NCBI GenBank assembly: GCA_017305935.1
Contig: JAFKJU010000029.1
Coordinates: forward strand, 1 to 64,000
Source: Hyphomicrobiales bacterium
Lineage (GTDB): Bacteria; Pseudomonadota; Alphaproteobacteria; Rhizobiales; Rhizobiaceae
DNA length: 64,000 nucleotides
Direction: 5' to 3'
Below the pieces are notes generated by a model. The model searched no databases and was not told the origin of the DNA. It worked only from the letters and a program-made list of their open reading frames with translations. Each line of letters starts with the position of its first letter. The first letter of the stretch is position 1. Position numbers and translations under genes: made by a program. Positions 16,260 to 23,527 of this stretch are shown piece by piece.

Positions 16260-16700
16260 ATGATCGTTCTCGGAATTATTGTTTCCATTGCAGCCATCGG
16301 GACCATGTGCTGGCTGCTGTTCAATCTCGCCGTTTTTGCCCTGCCGTTCTTTATCGGCCTGAACGCAGGCATATGGGCCTATGGCACGGGCGCTGGCTGG
16401 CTTGGCGGCATCCTCATCGGTCTTATCGCTGCGGGTCTGACAGTGGCGGTCGGTCAGGGCCTGCTCATGCTGGTTCGTCCGATCTGGGCACGGCTGCTGA
16501 TCGCTTTGACCTTCGTTGCCCCGGCGGGCGTGGCAGGGTTTTACGCTACGCTCGGGATCGTCAAACACATGATGCCGTCCGAGACGTGGCAGATCATCTT
16601 TTCGGTAGTCGGTGCGGTCGCGGTGGGCGTGACGGCGTTCCTGCGCGTTGCAGGCATGGCGGCAACCGGCCCTGCGGACGGGAACCTTGCACGCACCTGA
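16260..16700 (+). CDS. Small integral membrane protein, function unknown
   Basis: A 146-residue protein with about four hydrophobic helices (starting MIVLGIIVSIAAIGTMCWLL, then residues about 22-60, 75-100 and 105-130) and no soluble domain. CACGGAG lies upstream of the ATG. A GGTGGTG run about 50 bases upstream can pair with the CACCACC that directly precedes the ATG, which might limit translation. No family recognised; such genes occur among the accessory genes of these ICEs. Confidence 0.65.
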   Translation: MIVLGIIVSIAAIGTMCWLLFNLAVFALPFFIGLNAGIWAYGTGAGWLGGILIGLIAAGLTVAVGQGLLMLVRPIWARLLIALTFVAPAGVAGFYATLGIVKHMMPSETWQIIFSVVGAVAVGVTAFLRVAGMAATGPADGNLART

Positions 16701-17266
16701 ACTGGAGTGACCCGTAGAGGCAGGACCAGAAGCGGATACGGATCATCTGCCGTCTTCGTCAGGAGGCGGGTGGGTAGATAGCGTGTGGATCCCAGGGCAG
16801 CGTGAGGCACAGGCACGGTCCATAGGAGCGCAGGACGGTCAGTGCCAGCATTCGAGGACTGACCGAAAACCGGTTGGGGCAATGCCGATAGCACAGGCCG
16901 GAGAAAAGGATGTGCACGACCTGAAACGCGGGGGACCAGACAAGCCGGTGCGCCGGTCTGGTCATCCTGATGGAGCCTCGAGGTTGCCACCGTCCCCGTT
17001 CACCCCCGTGTCTCGACCGCTCCAAACGGCCTCTTCAATGGCCTGATCTGGCCGAAGAACAGCGCGATGCGCTTCGACCGCTTTAGCGCAACAGCGTCGT
17101 CACAACTTTCTTCCCCTGCCGGCAAAGCCGCCATTCCGCGCGGAACAAGAAAGTTCCTCCTGTGCTGTCCAGCCCCTTTGGGGTGCGCCAGCGTTCGTCT
17201 CCGGCCGGTCGATCGCCATAGAGGCCGCAATGGTGCGGGCTCGGAAACGGAAAGCGGAGACTTAAA
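16701..17266 (+). other. 566-base region without a gene; structured leader of the DUF736 gene
   Basis: No open frame has coding character. It contains an 8-bp inverted repeat GACCAGAC (16,934-16,941) / GTCTGGTC (16,956-16,963), a 9-bp repeat AACTTTCTT (17,104-17,112) / AAGAAAGTT (17,147-17,155), and CCCC-TTT-GGGG near 17,173-17,183. The repeats look like an operator or a folded leader for the DUF736 gene at 17,267. Confidence 0.45.
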
Positions 17267-17593
17267 ATGGCAACCATCGGCACCTTCAAGAAGACCGGCT
17301 CGAACGAATTCACCGGCGAAATCGTCACCCTCAGCGTCCAGGCCAAGGGCGTGCGCATCATCCCCGACCTGCGCGCCACCGGCGAGAATGCCCCCAGCCA
17401 CCGCGTTCTGGTCGGTCGCGCTGAAATCGGCGCCGCCTGGTCCAAGCGCTCCAACGAGGGCCGCGACTATCTGGGCCTCAAGCTGGACGATCCAAGCTTC
17501 AACGCTCCGATCTACGCCAACCTCTTCGACGAAGAAGACGGCGAAACCTTCTCCCTCATCTGGTCCCGCCCCAACGGTCGCCGCGGCGACTGA
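17267..17593 (+). CDS. DUF736 family protein (first copy)
   Basis: A 108-residue protein with the DUF736 layout: MATIGTFKKTGSNEFTGEIV, then GRAEIGAAWSKRSNEGRDYLGLKLDDP and the C-terminal LIWSRPNGRR. DUF736 genes are near-universal on alphaproteobacterial conjugative elements, but the function is unresolved. A second, diverged copy is at 24,620. A long structured leader lies upstream, and a bidirectional terminator separates it from hipA. Confidence 0.88.
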   Translation: MATIGTFKKTGSNEFTGEIVTLSVQAKGVRIIPDLRATGENAPSHRVLVGRAEIGAAWSKRSNEGRDYLGLKLDDPSFNAPIYANLFDEEDGETFSLIWSRPNGRRGD

Positions 17594-17604
17594 GGCGCGG
17601 AACA

Positions 17605-17633
17605 AAGGCTCCGACCGCAAGGTCGGGGCCTTT
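17605..17633. terminator. Bidirectional intrinsic terminator between DUF736 and hipA
   Basis: AAAGGCTCCGACC and GGTCGGGGCCTTT form a 13-bp stem (one G-T pair) with a GCAA tetraloop. A-rich and T-rich flanks make it usable from both strands, as expected between convergent genes. Confidence 0.8.
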
Positions 17634-17687
17634 CCCGTGCCCGCGGGAAAGCCGCCAGGCCCGGTGACCTGACCGGGCTGGAACTGC

Positions 17688-18929
17688 TCAGCCGGTCAGG
17701 ATCGGGATCATGGTTTTCACATGGGCGTCGATCCGTTCCAGCACGGGCGGGGGGACCACCTCGCGTTCCGGCAGTGTCCACCATTTCGCATCGATGCGTT
17801 TCACCGTCTCGACAACGGCCTTGAGCACGGCAGGCTCGGGAAGCCTTGCCCGATTGGCAAACGTCTTCCAGCGGGCCGGGGCCAGGCCCTTGAAGGCCCG
17901 CTCGCCGCCCAGAGACAGCGCCAGCCCATCTGCCGGAATATAGGGAATGGTCGAAAGCATGTCGTAGATCGGTGCAAGAGCGGGCGTGTCGCCGTCGCCC
18001 GAATAGATCAGTGACCAGTTCTTGAGGTGCATGTCGCCATTGCCCATGACCACCGAGAAGGTCAGCCGCCGGACAAACTCCAGCGCGGCGAACGGCGAGA
18101 TTGCCACATTCAGCACAGAGGCGATGTCGTGGGAGGCGGCGCCATCATATTTGCGCGCCGGGTACAGGCCGAAAACCTGCGCGAAATCCTCGATATGGAT
18201 GCGCTCCCCGTCTGCCCCGCGATCAAAACGCCGCACGAGCAGGACCAGCCCCTCGGCAAGTGTTTCAAACTCTTCGGGAATGCCCTCGAACTGGTCTCGG
18301 CTGACCAGTTCCCGCTCAGGCACATTCATACCGATGGCTTCGGCAAGCGCGAGGTTCGCGAACTCGTTCTCGGACACGCCCGGAAAGGCGGTCGAGGGGA
18401 ATTTCGCAATATATTGGCCCTCGTCATCCCCGAGCGGCAAGGTCAGCCCGCCGCCTTTGCCGGTGTTCTTCATCACCGAGAGCTTCATCTGCACGCCTGC
18501 CAGCGAGAAGCGAGCCTTGGGCCGTCCTTGGGGTGGCGCCACCCCGATGCCGGGTTGGCCGTCACTGGGCAGCACCCGAACGGCCCCCGGCAAATCCGCA
18601 CCAAGGGTGGCCAGGAGATCGAAATCATTCCCCGGCCGCACATTGCCCGCATGGTGTTTTTCCATCGCCTCGCGCAGCCGGTCTTCGGGCAGCAGGTTGG
18701 CAAAGAAGGGCGGCAGGCTGCCTGCGACAGGTCGCGGATCCTTGCGCAGGCCCCCTGATGCCGCGCGCAGCGACAGGCTCAGAACCGGAATGCCGCCGGT
18801 CGCGCGATAGGCTGGATCAAGGCTGAAGGCGTTGAAATCACCCGGCGTCCTGACGATCGTGCCAACCTTCGCACTGTTCAGGAACACGTCCAGCGCGGTG
18901 ATGGTCTCAGCGGTACGGACGGCTGTCAT
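17688..18929 (-). CDS. hipA: HipA-family serine/threonine kinase toxin
   Basis: A 413-residue HipA protein. The N-terminal couple-HipA region (about 10-110) precedes the kinase-like core. Key residues are visible: GVQMKL (145-150, matching the HipA substrate/ATP loop), catalytic Asp299 in GNGDMHLKN and metal-binding Asp323 in APIYDML. HipA toxins phosphorylate aminoacyl-tRNA synthetases and induce dormancy. The ATG at 18,929 is chosen because it gives a 23-base overlap with hipB and starts MTAVRTAE, directly ahead of the couple domain; a longer frame runs into hipB. Likely role here: stabilising the element or phage-triggered dormancy. Confidence 0.9.
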   Translation of the reverse strand: MTAVRTAETITALDVFLNSAKVGTIVRTPGDFNAFSLDPAYRATGGIPVLSLSLRAASGGLRKDPRPVAGSLPPFFANLLPEDRLREAMEKHHAGNVRPGNDFDLLATLGADLPGAVRVLPSDGQPGIGVAPPQGRPKARFSLAGVQMKLSVMKNTGKGGGLTLPLGDDEGQYIAKFPSTAFPGVSENEFANLALAEAIGMNVPERELVSRDQFEGIPEEFETLAEGLVLLVRRFDRGADGERIHIEDFAQVFGLYPARKYDGAASHDIASVLNVAISPFAALEFVRRLTFSVVMGNGDMHLKNWSLIYSGDGDTPALAPIYDMLSTIPYIPADGLALSLGGERAFKGLAPARWKTFANRARLPEPAVLKAVVETVKRIDAKWWTLPEREVVPPPVLERIDAHVKTMIPILTG

Positions 18930-19227
18930 CGTCGCTCTCCGGTTGCGGGCTGAAGGCCGGATGATCATCCTCGGCCTCGGGGCGCAGAAGCGCCTCGATG
19001 GCGGGCACCATCGCCTGCGGGACCAGCATCATTTCCAGCCCAAGCGCCCTGGCAATGTTGATCAATGTCGTGGTGCGCGCAGCCGCCGCCCCCGTCTCGA
19101 TGTCGCGGTAGCGCGGGCGCGAAATGCCCGCAAGATCGGCCACCTGCTCCTGGGTCAACCCCGCTGCAAGACGCGCGCGGCGAAAATGGTCGCCGATCAG
19201 CCTCAGTGTTTCTTCTTCCGCCTTCAT
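18907..19227 (-). CDS. hipB: HipB-family antitoxin, XRE helix-turn-helix
   Basis: A 106-residue protein with an N-terminal XRE helix-turn-helix (LTQEQVADLAGISRPRYRDIETG, residues about 24-46) and a disordered acidic tail. HipB neutralises HipA and represses the operon by binding inverted repeats. First gene of the operon, overlapping hipA. A perfect 10-bp inverted repeat AGATCATTTT/AAAATGATCT lies 14-80 bases upstream of its start and is the probable operator. Confidence 0.88.
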   Translation of the reverse strand: MKAEEETLRLIGDHFRRARLAAGLTQEQVADLAGISRPRYRDIETGAAAARTTTLINIARALGLEMMLVPQAMVPAIEALLRPEAEDDHPAFSPQPESDDDSRPYR

Positions 19228-19240
19228 GTGACGCCTTTAC

Positions 19241-19307
19241 AGATCATTTTTGCTGCACTGATCTGGATGGGTATCATATCCAGCGCAGAACGCAAAGAAA
19301 ATGATCT
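19241..19307. promoter_or_regulatory. Inverted-repeat operator candidate of hipBA
   Basis: AGATCATTTT (19,241-19,250) and AAAATGATCT (19,298-19,307) are perfect 10-bp inverted arms 47 bases apart, directly upstream of hipB. Wide spacing between half-sites allows two HipB dimers and DNA bending, as in known HipB operators, though the half-site sequence differs from the enterobacterial one. Confidence 0.6.
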
Positions 19308-19535
19308 CCAAACATATCACGATCATTCCTCTTGGAGCGTTTGGGGATCATCTTGTGCTGGTCGGCGCTACGGCCAGCACAAGTGCTGCAATTGCGGCAT
19401 ACAGGCGAATCAGTCGGGCTGCATGCTCAGCCGTGCAGATAACGCCCTGGCCAGATTCGACGATTTCGTATGGCGTATCGGGCGAAGGCGACTAAAATAG
19501 CCGTAGTTCTGGAATGCGCGCCGGTCGCGATGGGA
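19308..19535. other. Intergenic region with extra GATCAT sites, no gene
   Basis: The interval between the hipB operator and the XRE gene has no convincing gene; open frames lack RBS and motif support. Two more GATCAT hexamers lie here (19,321-19,326 and 19,346-19,351), matching the core of the hipB repeat and of the palindrome at the XRE start. The base composition is less GC-rich than the flanking genes. Confidence 0.45.
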
Positions 19536-19555
19536 GGTGATCATGCATGATCACC
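19536..19555. promoter_or_regulatory. 20-bp perfect palindrome over the XRE gene start codon
   Basis: The palindrome (GGTGATCATG and its mirror half) covers the RBS and the ATG of the downstream XRE gene. A bound dimer would block transcription elongation or initiation, and in RNA the self-complementary site could mask the start codon. It contains two GATCAT half-sites. The most likely ligand is the XRE protein itself (autorepression) or HipB. Confidence 0.65.
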
Positions 19556-19813
19556 GCTCGACAGTCGCGGGCCGCACGCGCGTTGCTGGGTTGGACGCAG
19601 GAGACGCTCGCTGACAAGGCCCGAATATCGCTGACTGCCCTGAAACGCCTTGAGTCCGAGAACCGGCTCGAGGTGTATGAGACAACGCGGGATCAGGTGC
19701 GCCGGGCGCTTGAAGCAGCAGGGATTGTTCTCCTGTCCACGGATCGCGGGCAAGGAGTATTGCTGGTTCATGGGGAAGACGAGAAGAGACACCGACAGAA
19801 CCAAGACGCCTGA
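19547..19813 (+). CDS. XRE-family regulator, QseC-like position
   Basis: An 88-residue protein with an XRE helix-turn-helix in residues about 5-60 (SRAARALLGWTQETLADKAR, then SLTALKRLESENR) and a short C-terminal tail. It lies just upstream of a QseM-like DUF2285 gene and an FseA-like gene, the arrangement of the qseC-qseM switch that controls excision of ICEMlSymR7A. On that basis it may be the QseC counterpart; the sequence alone proves only XRE membership. The start codon sits inside a perfect palindrome, pointing to autoregulation. Confidence 0.75.
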   Translation: MITARQSRAARALLGWTQETLADKARISLTALKRLESENRLEVYETTRDQVRRALEAAGIVLLSTDRGQGVLLVHGEDEKRHRQNQDA

Positions 19814-19873
19814 CCGGCGTGGGCGGCATCATCGATCCGCTGCGGCCGCCTGTGCTCTGTGGCGACCCTCGAC

Positions 19874-20149
19874 ATGACATCCCCGCTTCCCCCCTTCAAC
19901 GATATTGCACCTGTTAGCTGCGAGCTGACCGAATATGACCGCGCGCATATCAAGCTCTATATGCGGCTGCTCGATGCCGCCGATGATGGGGCGGAATGGA
20001 CCGAAGCCGTTAATGTTCTGTTCGGAATTGACCCTGTTCGGGAACCTGAACGCGCCCGGCAGGTCCATGACAGCCATCTGGCACGGGCGCGCTGGATGAC
20101 ACGGAGCGGCTATCGTCAGCTGCTGCGTCATCCAACAGATCGGACCTGA
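19874..20149 (+). CDS. Stand-alone DUF2285 protein, QseM-like antiactivator candidate
   Basis: A 91-residue protein made almost wholly of a DUF2285 domain (LTEYDRAHIKLYMRLLDAAD, then FGIDPVREPERARQVHDSHLARARWMT). In ICEMlSymR7A a small DUF2285 protein, QseM, binds and silences the activators TraR and FseA. Here the gene sits between an XRE regulator and an FseA-like gene, so the same antiactivator role is a reasonable inference. The ATG at 19,874 is used; a GTG five codons upstream is the alternative. Confidence 0.75.
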   Translation: MTSPLPPFNDIAPVSCELTEYDRAHIKLYMRLLDAADDGAEWTEAVNVLFGIDPVREPERARQVHDSHLARARWMTRSGYRQLLRHPTDRT

Positions 20150-20277
20150 CCTCGCCGCCGTCGCACCAGTGATGCCCTCAGAGCATCACCCCATGTCTTC
20201 GTTCCGGCTTCCATCTCGGTAGAGGTGCCGCAATTCTTTCACGCTCCACCTGTGCAGTTTCAACCAGGAGCGGAGCA

Positions 20278-21043
20278 ATGAAGCCGGATACATCCCGCTG
20301 GCGAGACCAGGACCAGTATGAATTCTACGATGCGCTGCCCGTTGAGGGCGTCGCCTGGGAATGCCTGCGCCGTAACGCCTCCTATCAGGCCAGTTTCGAT
20401 GATCTTGTAGCGCAAGGCACCGGGCATCTTCCCTTTGCGGATGATGTCCAACATCGCTGGGGGTTGCGATTTTCCGGCAGACCCCTGCTTTTCCGCGCTC
20501 GACCAACCGGTCATCTGGTCGCCTGCTGCCAATCCGGACGTGCTGATGCTCGGGGCGGCGCCCGATTTTCTTCCGCCTTCTCCGTCCGCCTTATCGGTCG
20601 ATCTTGCTGATGCCATCTGCGGACCAGAGGGGACATATGGTGTCTTTGACGCCAGAGACGGCATTCAATATCTGATCCTCGCCGACACCGATGCCAATTC
20701 GCAGCCGGCGATCATCCTGCCAATTGACCAAAATCTGCCGGATCGGCTCGAAGCCATTCTCAGGCTCTGGCACATGCTGGCCGGGAAACCCGCGCGCCGC
20801 GACCCCAGAATGACGCCGTATCAGCGCCGGCGGTTCCGCCTGATGATGCAAGCCGCCGACGGAAACACCAACCACGCGACTTATCGTGAGATTGCCATCG
20901 CCATCTACGGAGAGGCGCGCGTTCGGGCCGAACCGTGGAAGACATCGGCTTTGCGCGCCTCTGTTATCGCCCTTGTCCGATCTGCCGCCACTCTGATCGA
21001 CGGCGGCTACCGTGACCTTCTGCGTCATCGTCGCAAACCCTGA
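20278..21043 (+). CDS. fseA: FseA-like excision activator, two frames joined by +1 frameshift
   Basis: Two overlapping frames together make one protein of about 254 residues. Frame 1 (from ATG 20,278) encodes the N-terminal DUF6499-type domain (WRDQDQYEFYDALPVEGVAW) and on its own would end at 20,610. Frame 2 continues from 20,474 to 21,043 and ends in a DUF2285 domain (YREIAIAIYGEARVR...GGYRDLLRH). The switch fits CGA-TTT-TCC at 20,467-20,475: a +1 slip on TTT-T gives the expected WGLRFPADP. FseA of ICEMlSymR7A is made by exactly such a programmed +1 frameshift across msi172-msi171, so this is read as functional, not a pseudogene. Expected role: activating the excisionase gene downstream. 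Confidence 0.8.
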
Positions 21044-21179
21044 CGCTGACGCCTGATCGAGGGTGAGGATTTTACCCCTTCGATCTTCCTCATCCCCCAT
21101 GCCGCCGCGCCTTCGCCACCGTGCGCATGTCATGCCGTTGATCGTCAGCGGCATCCTGCACAACCACGGAGGCCACCCC

Positions 21180-21461
21180 ATGCGACCTGATCTCGCCGCC
21201 TTGCCGCCACGCTACCTGCGCACCAAGGAAGCTGCCGATTTCCTCAGCCTGTCCGCGCGCACGCTGGAAAAGCACAGAACCTACGGAACCGGACCTGCCT
21301 ATCACAAGCTCGGCGGCCGCGTTGTCTATTCGGTCGAGGATCTCGCAGCCTGGGTTGCGCGCGGATCAGTCACTTCCACGTCGGACCCGCGTGGACAGGT
21401 TCTCCCGGCGAAACCTTTGCCCCCGACCGCGTTCACCTCGCCCAAGCGCATCACGCGCTGA
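21180..21461 (+). CDS. AlpA/MerR-type helix-turn-helix protein, RdfS-like excisionase candidate
   Basis: A 93-residue protein with an HTH_17/AlpA winged helix-turn-helix (RYLRTKEAADFLSLSARTLEK, then KLGGRVVYSVEDLAAWV). Such proteins act as recombination directionality factors or small activators; RdfS of ICEMlSymR7A occupies the corresponding place and is the target of FseA. GGAGG lies before the ATG. The integrase it would serve is not in this window. It directly precedes repA. Confidence 0.78.
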   Translation: MRPDLAALPPRYLRTKEAADFLSLSARTLEKHRTYGTGPAYHKLGGRVVYSVEDLAAWVARGSVTSTSDPRGQVLPAKPLPPTAFTSPKRITR

Positions 21462-21480
21462 ACGTGGTTGTCACCCCCTG

Positions 21481-22626
21481 ATGGCAGCGCAGCATCCATC
21501 CGCCTCGGAACGCGGACAACTCGATCTGTTTCGGGCGCTTCCCGGGGAATTCGCACCACGAGACGCGCAGGATCTCATGGCCTATCCTTTCTTTTCCCTT
21601 TCCAAATCGCACCGTATCCGCCCGATTGACTTTGCCTTGGGCAACGTCTCGATCCGTGTCGAAGCTGTTCCCGATCACGGTATGGCGACGATCTGGGACG
21701 CCGATATACTGATCTGGGCGGCCAGCCAGATCGTGGAAGCGCGGGACGCCGGTCTGCGCACGTCGCGCCTGATGGCGGCAACGCCTTATGAAATCCTGAC
21801 ATTCACAGGGCGCGGAACCTCCCTGAGGGACTATCAGCGCCTGAAGGCGGCGCTGGACCGGCTGCAATCGACCACGGTTGCAACCTCGATCCGCCAGCGC
21901 GCGAATGGACGGCGACATCGTTTTTCGTGGATCAACGAATGGCACGAGCGGACCGATGCCAATGGCCGTCCGGACGGCATCGAGATGATCGTGCCCGACT
22001 GGTTCTACAGTGCGGTTCTGGATGACGCCCTGATCCTCACCATCGACCGGGCCTATTTCAATCTGACCGGCGGGTTGGATCGCTGGCTCTATCGCCTGGT
22101 GCGCAAGCATGGTGGGCGACAGAAAAACGGTTGGCGGTTCGACTTCCGTCACCTGCACCAGAAATCGGGCAGTCTGTCGCCGTTCAAGCGCTTCGCCTTC
22201 GAGCTGCGCGACATTATCCGCCGCCAGCCACTGCCCGGCTACACCCTGTTCGCCGAGGTCGAAACCGGCGGCCGGATGCTGCTCGCTTTCGAGCCTGTCC
22301 CGGCCTGTGGAAAACCTGTGGATAGTCTCGTGCTATCGGGAACCCGGACTATCGTGCCATCAGGAACCGGAGGCTCGTGCTATCGGGAACCCAAACACCT
22401 CCTATCCTTCGGTAACAAAAGCGAAAATCGCGCCCTTAACTTAGAGTCTAACACAGAATCTAACTTTGAAGAGCGGCGGCGCGATGTGGAAAAGCTCATC
22501 GCGAAGGCTGGTGCGGCCCTCAGATCGGGTGCCCATAAAGGCAAGCTGACACCCCCAAAGCAAGGATCGCCCGCGTCAACAAGCACGCCTGAACTTCCTC
22601 TCGGCAAGCCGGGAGGACAGCGATGA
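21481..22626 (+). CDS. repA: Plasmid-type replication initiator RepA (RPA family)
   Basis: A 381-residue initiator of the RPA (pfam10134) type: LMAYPFFSLSKSHRIRPIDF, then the winged-helix region containing YEILTFTGRGTSLRDYQRLKAALDRLQSTTV and FNLTGGLDRWLYRLVRKHGG. Residues about 276-305 are encoded by iteron-like repeats next to two DnaA-box-like sites, so the origin lies within the gene. The C-terminus is low-complexity. Its stop overlaps the parA start (ATGA). The module suggests the excised element can replicate autonomously. Confidence 0.88.
   Translation: MAAQHPSASERGQLDLFRALPGEFAPRDAQDLMAYPFFSLSKSHRIRPIDFALGNVSIRVEAVPDHGMATIWDADILIWAASQIVEARDAGLRTSRLMAATPYEILTFTGRGTSLRDYQRLKAALDRLQSTTVATSIRQRANGRRHRFSWINEWHERTDANGRPDGIEMIVPDWFYSAVLDDALILTIDRAYFNLTGGLDRWLYRLVRKHGGRQKNGWRFDFRHLHQKSGSLSPFKRFAFELRDIIRRQPLPGYTLFAEVETGGRMLLAFEPVPACGKPVDSLVLSGTRTIVPSGTGGSCYREPKHLLSFGNKSENRALNLESNTESNFEERRRDVEKLIAKAGAALRSGAHKGKLTPPKQGSPASTSTPELPLGKPGGQR
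22306..22391 (+). repeat. Iterons and DnaA-box-like sites inside repA (origin candidate)
   Basis: Three 17-bp direct repeats with consensus TCGTGCYATCRGGAACC lie at 22,328-22,344, 22,352-22,368 and 22,375-22,391, spaced 24 and 23 bases. Just upstream are two DnaA-box-like 9-mers, TGTGGAAAA (22,306-22,314) and TGTGGATAG (22,317-22,325), each one mismatch from TGTGGATAA. The group fits a theta-type iteron origin bound by RepA. An AT-richer stretch follows (about 22,400-22,470). Confidence 0.7.
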
Positions 22627-23276
22627 TCGTCGCTCTCCTCAATCAGAAAGGCGGTGTCGGAAAAACCACGTTGGCGCTGCATCTCGCCGGTGCGTGGGCT
22701 GCGGAAGGCAAACGCGTCATCCTGATCGACGCCGATCCGCAAGGCTCCGCACTCGACTGGTCGCAGCGGCGTGGCCATGAAGGGCTGCCAAGGCTGTTCA
22801 GTGTCATCGGCCTGGCCCGCGATACGCTGCACCGGGAAGCGCCGGAGCTGGCGCGTGACGCCGACCATGTCGTCATCGATGGTCCGCCCCGTGTCGCTGG
22901 TCTGATGCGCTCAGCGCTGCTTGCAGCCGATCTGGTGCTGGTCCCGGTGCAGCCATCTCCTTTCGACGGCTGGGCCTCCGCCGAGATGCTGGCGCTTCTG
23001 AACGAAGCACGCATCTATCGTCCTGAACTGGCCGCCCGTTTTCTGCTGAACCGATGCGCTGCGCGCACCGTCATCGCCCGCGAAACGGCTGAGACACTGG
23101 CGGACCAAGATCCGCCGTTGCTGGCCACGACCATCGGCCAGCGCGTCGCCTTTGCTGAAGCCGCACAAACTGGGCGACTGGTCTCAGAGACCGATGGCGG
23201 CGAACGGGCTGCACATGAGGTCACAGCGCTGGTGGCCGAGATCGATAGCCTCGGGATCGGGAGGATTGTGCGATGA
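22623..23276 (+). CDS. parA: ParA/MinD-type partition ATPase
   Basis: A 217-residue ParA with the deviant Walker A KGGVGKTT (residues 9-16), Walker A' IDADPQGSALDW and Walker B-like VVIDGPPR. It lacks an N-terminal DNA-binding domain, as in IncC-type short ParAs. It is coupled to repA (ATGA overlap) and to the next small gene (ATGA overlap). Role: partition or positioning of the element; the ParB partner may be the small protein downstream or the distant ParB at 3754. Confidence 0.92.
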   Translation: MIVALLNQKGGVGKTTLALHLAGAWAAEGKRVILIDADPQGSALDWSQRRGHEGLPRLFSVIGLARDTLHREAPELARDADHVVIDGPPRVAGLMRSALLAADLVLVPVQPSPFDGWASAEMLALLNEARIYRPELAARFLLNRCAARTVIARETAETLADQDPPLLATTIGQRVAFAEAAQTGRLVSETDGGERAAHEVTALVAEIDSLGIGRIVR

Positions 23277-23527
23277 CACGTCCACCCGCCAAATCCGGCT
23301 TCGCATCGCGTCCGGGTAATCCCGATAGCTGGGTCAGGGCCGCCGATGCGCCGGCAACCGGAAAGATGGCTGCCGAGGCGTTTACCGCCCGCCTGACCAT
23401 CGACATCACACCCGAACTGCGCGGGCGCATCAAGGTGGCCGCTTTCCGGCGCGGCGTCACCGTCGCCGTGATGCTGCGCGAGCTGCTGGGCCGCGAGTTT
23501 CCACCCACCGAAGGAGACCGGCCATGA
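23273..23527 (+). CDS. Small partition-associated protein, ribbon-helix-helix-like
   Basis: An 84-residue protein with a disordered N-terminus and a C-terminal segment AEAFTARLTIDITPELRGRIKVAAFRRGVTV that matches a ribbon-helix-helix fold: a beta strand (FTARLTIDI), then helices around LRGRIKVAAFRRG and VAVMLRELLG. Located immediately behind parA with an ATGA overlap, it is the likely DNA-binding partner or regulator of ParA. It is also coupled to the DUF2840 gene by an overlap. Confidence 0.75.
   Translation: MTRPPAKSGFASRPGNPDSWVRAADAPATGKMAAEAFTARLTIDITPELRGRIKVAAFRRGVTVAVMLRELLGREFPPTEGDRP

Noticed and set aside
20278..21043. Calling the split DUF6499/DUF2285 gene a pseudogene
   Set aside because: The same split with +1 frameshift is known for fseA in ICEMlSymR7A, and both halves are well preserved around a plausible slip site.
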